The translations under genes and the position numbers were made by a program. Positions 60,460-64,000 of a stretch of DNA of 64,000 nt are shown piece by piece. A model generated the notes under the pieces. It was not told where the DNA came from. It worked only from the letters and a program-made list of their open reading frames with translations, and did not search any database. Every line of letters begins with the position of its first letter. Position 1 is the first letter of the stretch. The stretch is from an uncultured Clostridia bacterium (GTDB taxonomy: Bacteria > Bacillota > Clostridia > Oscillospirales > Acutalibacteraceae): the NCBI GenBank assembly GCA_946493765.1, contig CAMMAZ010000001.1, forward strand, positions 1 to 64,000. Direction: 5' to 3'.

Positions 60460-61182
60460 ATGCTAATGGAGTTATGGACCGCTGTTCGGAATGGCGACAT
60501 TTATTCTTTGATCGCTATTGTTTTAACGGCCGGTATCCTGCTTTTAATCTGTCTGCCGGTGCATGAACTGGCGCACGGTTATGCTGCTTATCGTCTTGGC
60601 GATAACACGGCCAAAAACATGGGCAGGCTCAGTTTTAACCCTTTTCGGCATCTGGACCTTTTGGGTTCGCTGATGATTTTGATTGTCGGGGTCGGTTATG
60701 CAAAGCCTGTTCCTGTCAATATGATGAATTTCAGAAATCCGAAAAAAGACATGGCGCTCACAGCTTTTGCAGGGCCCTTTTCGAATTTGTGCATGTGCAT
60801 TCTATTCACGCTGCTTTGGATTTTGCAATTAAGGTTTGTCCCTTTTCCTACCACGACAGCAGGATTGATCGTTTATCAGATTTTCTATTTTATCTTTGCA
60901 ACGGCGGCACAGATCAACATTTCTCTCGCTATTTTTAATTTGATTCCCGTTCCGCCGTTTGACGGTTCGAGGATTCTCGGCTATTTTATCAGCGACAGAC
61001 TGTATTATAAAATCATGGCGCATGAACGGGAGATTTTTATCATTGTGCTGATCGTGTTGGCAACCGGCTTTTTAAGCGGTCCGTTTTCTATTTTTGTCAG
61101 CAAAGTTTATCGCGGTATTGTCTGGCTGTTGTCGCTGCCTTTCGGAGGATTAACAGGGATTATCGGATTCGGAGGAATTTGA
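60460..61182 (+). CDS. Site-2 protease (M50) family protein
   Basis: LPVHELAHGYAAYRLGD; NLIPVPPFDGSRI. Confidence 0.93.
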   Translation: MLMELWTAVRNGDIYSLIAIVLTAGILLLICLPVHELAHGYAAYRLGDNTAKNMGRLSFNPFRHLDLLGSLMILIVGVGYAKPVPVNMMNFRNPKKDMALTAFAGPFSNLCMCILFTLLWILQLRFVPFPTTTAGLIVYQIFYFIFATAAQINISLAIFNLIPVPPFDGSRILGYFISDRLYYKIMAHEREIFIIVLIVLATGFLSGPFSIFVSKVYRGIVWLLSLPFGGLTGIIGFGGI

Positions 61183-61183
61183 T

Positions 61184-61930
61184 GTGACACAGGTCATGCA
61201 GTTTAAAATCGATGTTTTTGAAGGTCCGCTGGATCTTCTTTTGCATCTGATTGCAAAAAATAAATTAAATATCAATGACATTCCGATTTCGATTTTGGTG
61301 GATCAATATATCGAGCAGATCAATTTCTATAAAGAAAATAACATGGATGTCGCGAGTGAATTTCTGGAAATGGCTGCGCGGTTGATTTACTTGAAAACCG
61401 TTTCGCTGCTGCCAAAACACGAAGACGCCGATGCATTAAAATCCGAATTGACCGGCGAATTGATCGAATACCAGCTTTGCAAGCAAATGGCGGACAAGCT
61501 GTCCCAAATGACCGGCGGCTTCAAAACCACTGTGCGGGAACCTGTGAAGATTGATATTGATAAAGCCTATAAACGGGTGCATCCGGCAGATATTTTGATC
61601 GGCTATTATTTTGATGCTGTCGGCCGTGGCCAACGCCGGCTGCCGCCGCCGTCTGATGCGTTTGCCGGCATTGTTTCCAAAAAAATTGTTTCGGTTTCGT
61701 CAAAGATCGTTCATGTGCTGCGCAAATTGTGGAACGGCAGATCCATCCGGTTTTACACGCTGTTTTCCGACGCGAAATCCAAATCGGATATTGTCGCAAC
61801 ATTTTTGGCTGTGCTGGAACTTGTGAAATCCAAACGCATTGTCACACAGGACAAGCACGGTGAAACCATAGTAAAAATTGATAAAGGCGGAAGAACGCGT
61901 GGAAGAAAACAAAAACAAATCGATTCTTGA
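61184..61930 (+). CDS. scpA: Segregation and condensation protein A
   Basis: FEGPLDLLLHLIAKNKLNINDIPIS. Confidence 0.95.
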   Translation: MTQVMQFKIDVFEGPLDLLLHLIAKNKLNINDIPISILVDQYIEQINFYKENNMDVASEFLEMAARLIYLKTVSLLPKHEDADALKSELTGELIEYQLCKQMADKLSQMTGGFKTTVREPVKIDIDKAYKRVHPADILIGYYFDAVGRGQRRLPPPSDAFAGIVSKKIVSVSSKIVHVLRKLWNGRSIRFYTLFSDAKSKSDIVATFLAVLELVKSKRIVTQDKHGETIVKIDKGGRTRGRKQKQIDS

Positions 61931-62489
61931 AGCAATTTTATTCGCCTGCGGCGAACCGGTGGAAACGGAACGAATCGCCCAGGTGATGCAGCTGGAACAA
62001 CAGGAGGTCGACCGGCTTGCCGATTTATTGGCACAGGAATATGATGAAAAAAGCGCTGGGTTTCAGCTGATCCGGTTAAATCAGAAATTGCAGCTTTGTT
62101 CCAGACCGGAATATTTTGACTATGTGCGTGACATACTGGAATTAAAACGGAACACGCCGTTATCACAGGCGGCTTTCGAGGTGCTTTCGGTGGTTGCCTA
62201 TAACCAGCCGGTCACCAAAAGTGTCATCGAACAGGTGCGCGGCGTGGATTGCTCCGGCGTGATCGCAAGCCTTTGCGAAAAAGGTTTGATCGAAGAAAAA
62301 GGGAGACTGGATCTGCCCGGCCGTCCGCTATTATACGGCACGACAGACGATTTTCTGCGATGTTTTTCCATGCGGGATTTATCCGACCTTCCCCCGTTGC
62401 CGGAGGATCCGGAGTCTTCAGAAGAAACGGAAGATTCTAAAGAATCCACGGTACCTGTAAACACAGATGAGGATTTGTTGCAATCATGA
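61899..62489 (+). CDS. scpB: Segregation and condensation protein B
   Basis: ILEAILFACGEPVETERIAQVM; LSVVAYNQPVTKSVIEQVRGVD; GTTDDFLRCF. Confidence 0.95.
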   Translation: MEENKNKSILEAILFACGEPVETERIAQVMQLEQQEVDRLADLLAQEYDEKSAGFQLIRLNQKLQLCSRPEYFDYVRDILELKRNTPLSQAAFEVLSVVAYNQPVTKSVIEQVRGVDCSGVIASLCEKGLIEEKGRLDLPGRPLLYGTTDDFLRCFSMRDLSDLPPLPEDPESSEETEDSKESTVPVNTDEDLLQS

Positions 62490-63106
62490 TCGCTGTTTGG
62501 ATTTTGCTTTTTATTTTCTTGGTTTTAGTGTTGGCGCTTTTTGCAAAGATTCAGATTCTCGTTTCTTATGAAAAAGAATTGCAAATCAAATTGAAATTTG
62601 GCTTTTTGCGCTTCACCCTGCTTCCCGCCAAAACAAAAAAGAAAAAGCGGACAAACCGGAAAAAAGCGACTAAGACAGATGAAAAGGTCTCCAAAAAAAA
62701 TGAGCCGGGGGTCAAACCGGATTATATGAAAATGCTAAAAAACATCCAAAACGCAATCTCCCCTTTTATTGAAATATTTAAAAAGTTCAAACGCCATGTT
62801 ATCATTGATCCTTTTCGTCTGCGGGCGGTGATGGTATCCGACGACGCTGCGGCGCTCGCCATACAGTACGGTGCGGTCTGTTCTGTGTTATATCCGGCAT
62901 TGTCAATGATGAACAACTGGTTTGATGTCAAAAACATGCAGGTCGATTTATCAGTCGATTATTTAAAAACAGATTTTGAATTGTTTTTCAAAACCGGTGT
63001 TCAGTTTCGGCTGATTTATGCATTGCATGCGGTATTTGGGTTATTAAAACAACTTGTGATATTCCGACAAAAATTTATGAAAACAAGAAGGAAGGAAGAA
63101 AAATGA
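62486..63106 (+). CDS. DUF2953-like membrane-associated protein
   Basis: N-terminal TM, position between scpB and gerW. Confidence 0.75.
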   Translation: MIAVWILLFIFLVLVLALFAKIQILVSYEKELQIKLKFGFLRFTLLPAKTKKKKRTNRKKATKTDEKVSKKNEPGVKPDYMKMLKNIQNAISPFIEIFKKFKRHVIIDPFRLRAVMVSDDAAALAIQYGAVCSVLYPALSMMNNWFDVKNMQVDLSVDYLKTDFELFFKTGVQFRLIYALHAVFGLLKQLVIFRQKFMKTRRKEEK

Positions 63107-63495
63107 GCGAAAAAATTAAAGAGATGATGGATGTAACGCTTGAAAAAATTAAGGCAATGGCAACTGCGGATACCATTATCGGCAACCCGATCCACGTCGA
63201 GGATACCACGATTCTTCCGGTTTCCAAAGTCACCTATGGATTTGCATCCGGTGGATCCGATTTTGCGGCGAAAAACCAGCCCGGGAAAGATCTATTTGGC
63301 GGCGGTGGTGGCGCCGGTATGACAGTGACACCGGTCGCTTTTCTTGCCATTCACAATGACAATGTAAAAGTGCTGTCAATCGATCAATCCGGCGATGGCA
63401 ATGCAATCGTAAATTTAATTCCGGAGTTGTTTGATAAGGTGACGTCTTTATTTAAAAAGAACGAAAAAGATAAGGACACATCCGAACAGAATTAG
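63103..63495 (+). CDS. gerW: GerW/YtfJ family spore protein
   Basis: ADTIIGNPIHVEDTTILPVSKVTYGFASGGSDF...GGGGGAGMTVTPVAFLAI. Confidence 0.95.
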   Translation: MSEKIKEMMDVTLEKIKAMATADTIIGNPIHVEDTTILPVSKVTYGFASGGSDFAAKNQPGKDLFGGGGGAGMTVTPVAFLAIHNDNVKVLSIDQSGDGNAIVNLIPELFDKVTSLFKKNEKDKDTSEQN

Positions 63496-63500
63496 TAATG

Positions 63501-63543
63501 AATCATCACCTGCCGCATATACTTTTATCGGCGGGTGATGATT
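63501..63543 (+). promoter_or_regulatory. 15-bp hairpin covering the RBS of the downstream carboxypeptidase gene
   Basis: AATCATCACCTGCCG/CGGCGGGTGATGATT (one T.G), ending one base before TTG start. Confidence 0.7.
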
Positions 63544-64000
63544 TTGATCAAAAAAATACTCTGTTTTTTCTGTGCTTTATGTTTAGTCGTCCCCTATTGC
63601 AGAACACGCGCTTTGTCGGTTTCAGCACAGGCTTATGTGTTGTATTGTCCATCGACAAGTGAAGTTGTTGCATCCGGAAACGCTACAAAGCGTATGTCAA
63701 TGGCCAGTACAACCAAAATCATGACAGGCCTTTTGTTATGTGAAAGCGGCGATTTGGACAAAACTGTCGCAATCAAAAAAGAAATGGTGATGGTGGAAGG
63801 TACCTCTGCCGGTTTGCGCGCCGGCGATGTTATTTCCCGAAAAGATCTGTTATATGGTCTGATGCTGGAATCCGGAAATGATGCAGCAAATGTGATCGCT
63901 TATGAAATCGGAGGCAATAAAGAAAATTTTGCAAAACTGATGAATCAAAAAGCGGCACAGATCGGCATGAAAAACACGAATTTTATCACACCCAGCGGAT
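63544..64000 (+). CDS. D-alanyl-D-alanine carboxypeptidase (peptidase S11), truncated by window end
   Basis: Open from TTG 63544 to window end; MASTTKIMTGLLL SxxK; ESGNDAANVIAYEIGG SxN. Confidence 0.9.
   Translation, partial: MIKKILCFFCALCLVVPYCRTRALSVSAQAYVLYCPSTSEVVASGNATKRMSMASTTKIMTGLLLCESGDLDKTVAIKKEMVMVEGTSAGLRAGDVISRKDLLYGLMLESGNDAANVIAYEIGGNKENFAKLMNQKAAQIGMKNTNFITPSG

Overview
The window is a gene-dense chromosomal segment of a spore-forming, low-to-mid GC Clostridia-type (Oscillospirales-like) bacterium. Almost all of it is coding, and I saw no rRNA, tRNA, CRISPR array or transposase. Main blocks: (1) a promoter, leader ORF and terminator-like hairpin upstream of a three-gene module: two ABC exporters carrying an N-terminal accessory domain plus a zinc ribbon, with a DUF1854-like protein between them; (2) a minus-strand FAD-oxidoreductase cluster and an intact sigK; (3) a ~16 kb extracellular polysaccharide locus (glycosyltransferases, heparinase II/III-like lyase, pyruvyl transferase, O-acetyltransferase, Wzy/EpsG-like, Wzx-like, WecC/WecB, priming transferase, Wzz/BY-kinase/PHP phosphatase); (4) an ECF vitamin-type transporter; (5) sbcDC, ligA, a zinc-ribbon exonuclease, rpmE, yigZ; (6) dGTPase-dnaG-rpoD, an Rrf2 regulator, a Xer-type recombinase; (7) hprK, glucokinase, murB, rapZ, whiA, dnaE; (8) a minus-strand thyX-tmk-DJ-1-FCL-mltG-U32 operon; (9) an M50 protease, scpAB, DUF2953, gerW and a truncated D-Ala-D-Ala carboxypeptidase. 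The most interesting observations are the DUF1854/zinc-ribbon ABC module with its leader, an apparent ATC start codon for dnaG, a sigma-H/Spo0A-like element upstream of dGTPase-dnaG-rpoD, a palindrome cluster in front of the recombinase gene, several regulatory hairpins that overlap start/stop codons or promoter elements, and the composition of the polysaccharide locus. No database searches were run; family names rest on motif recognition.
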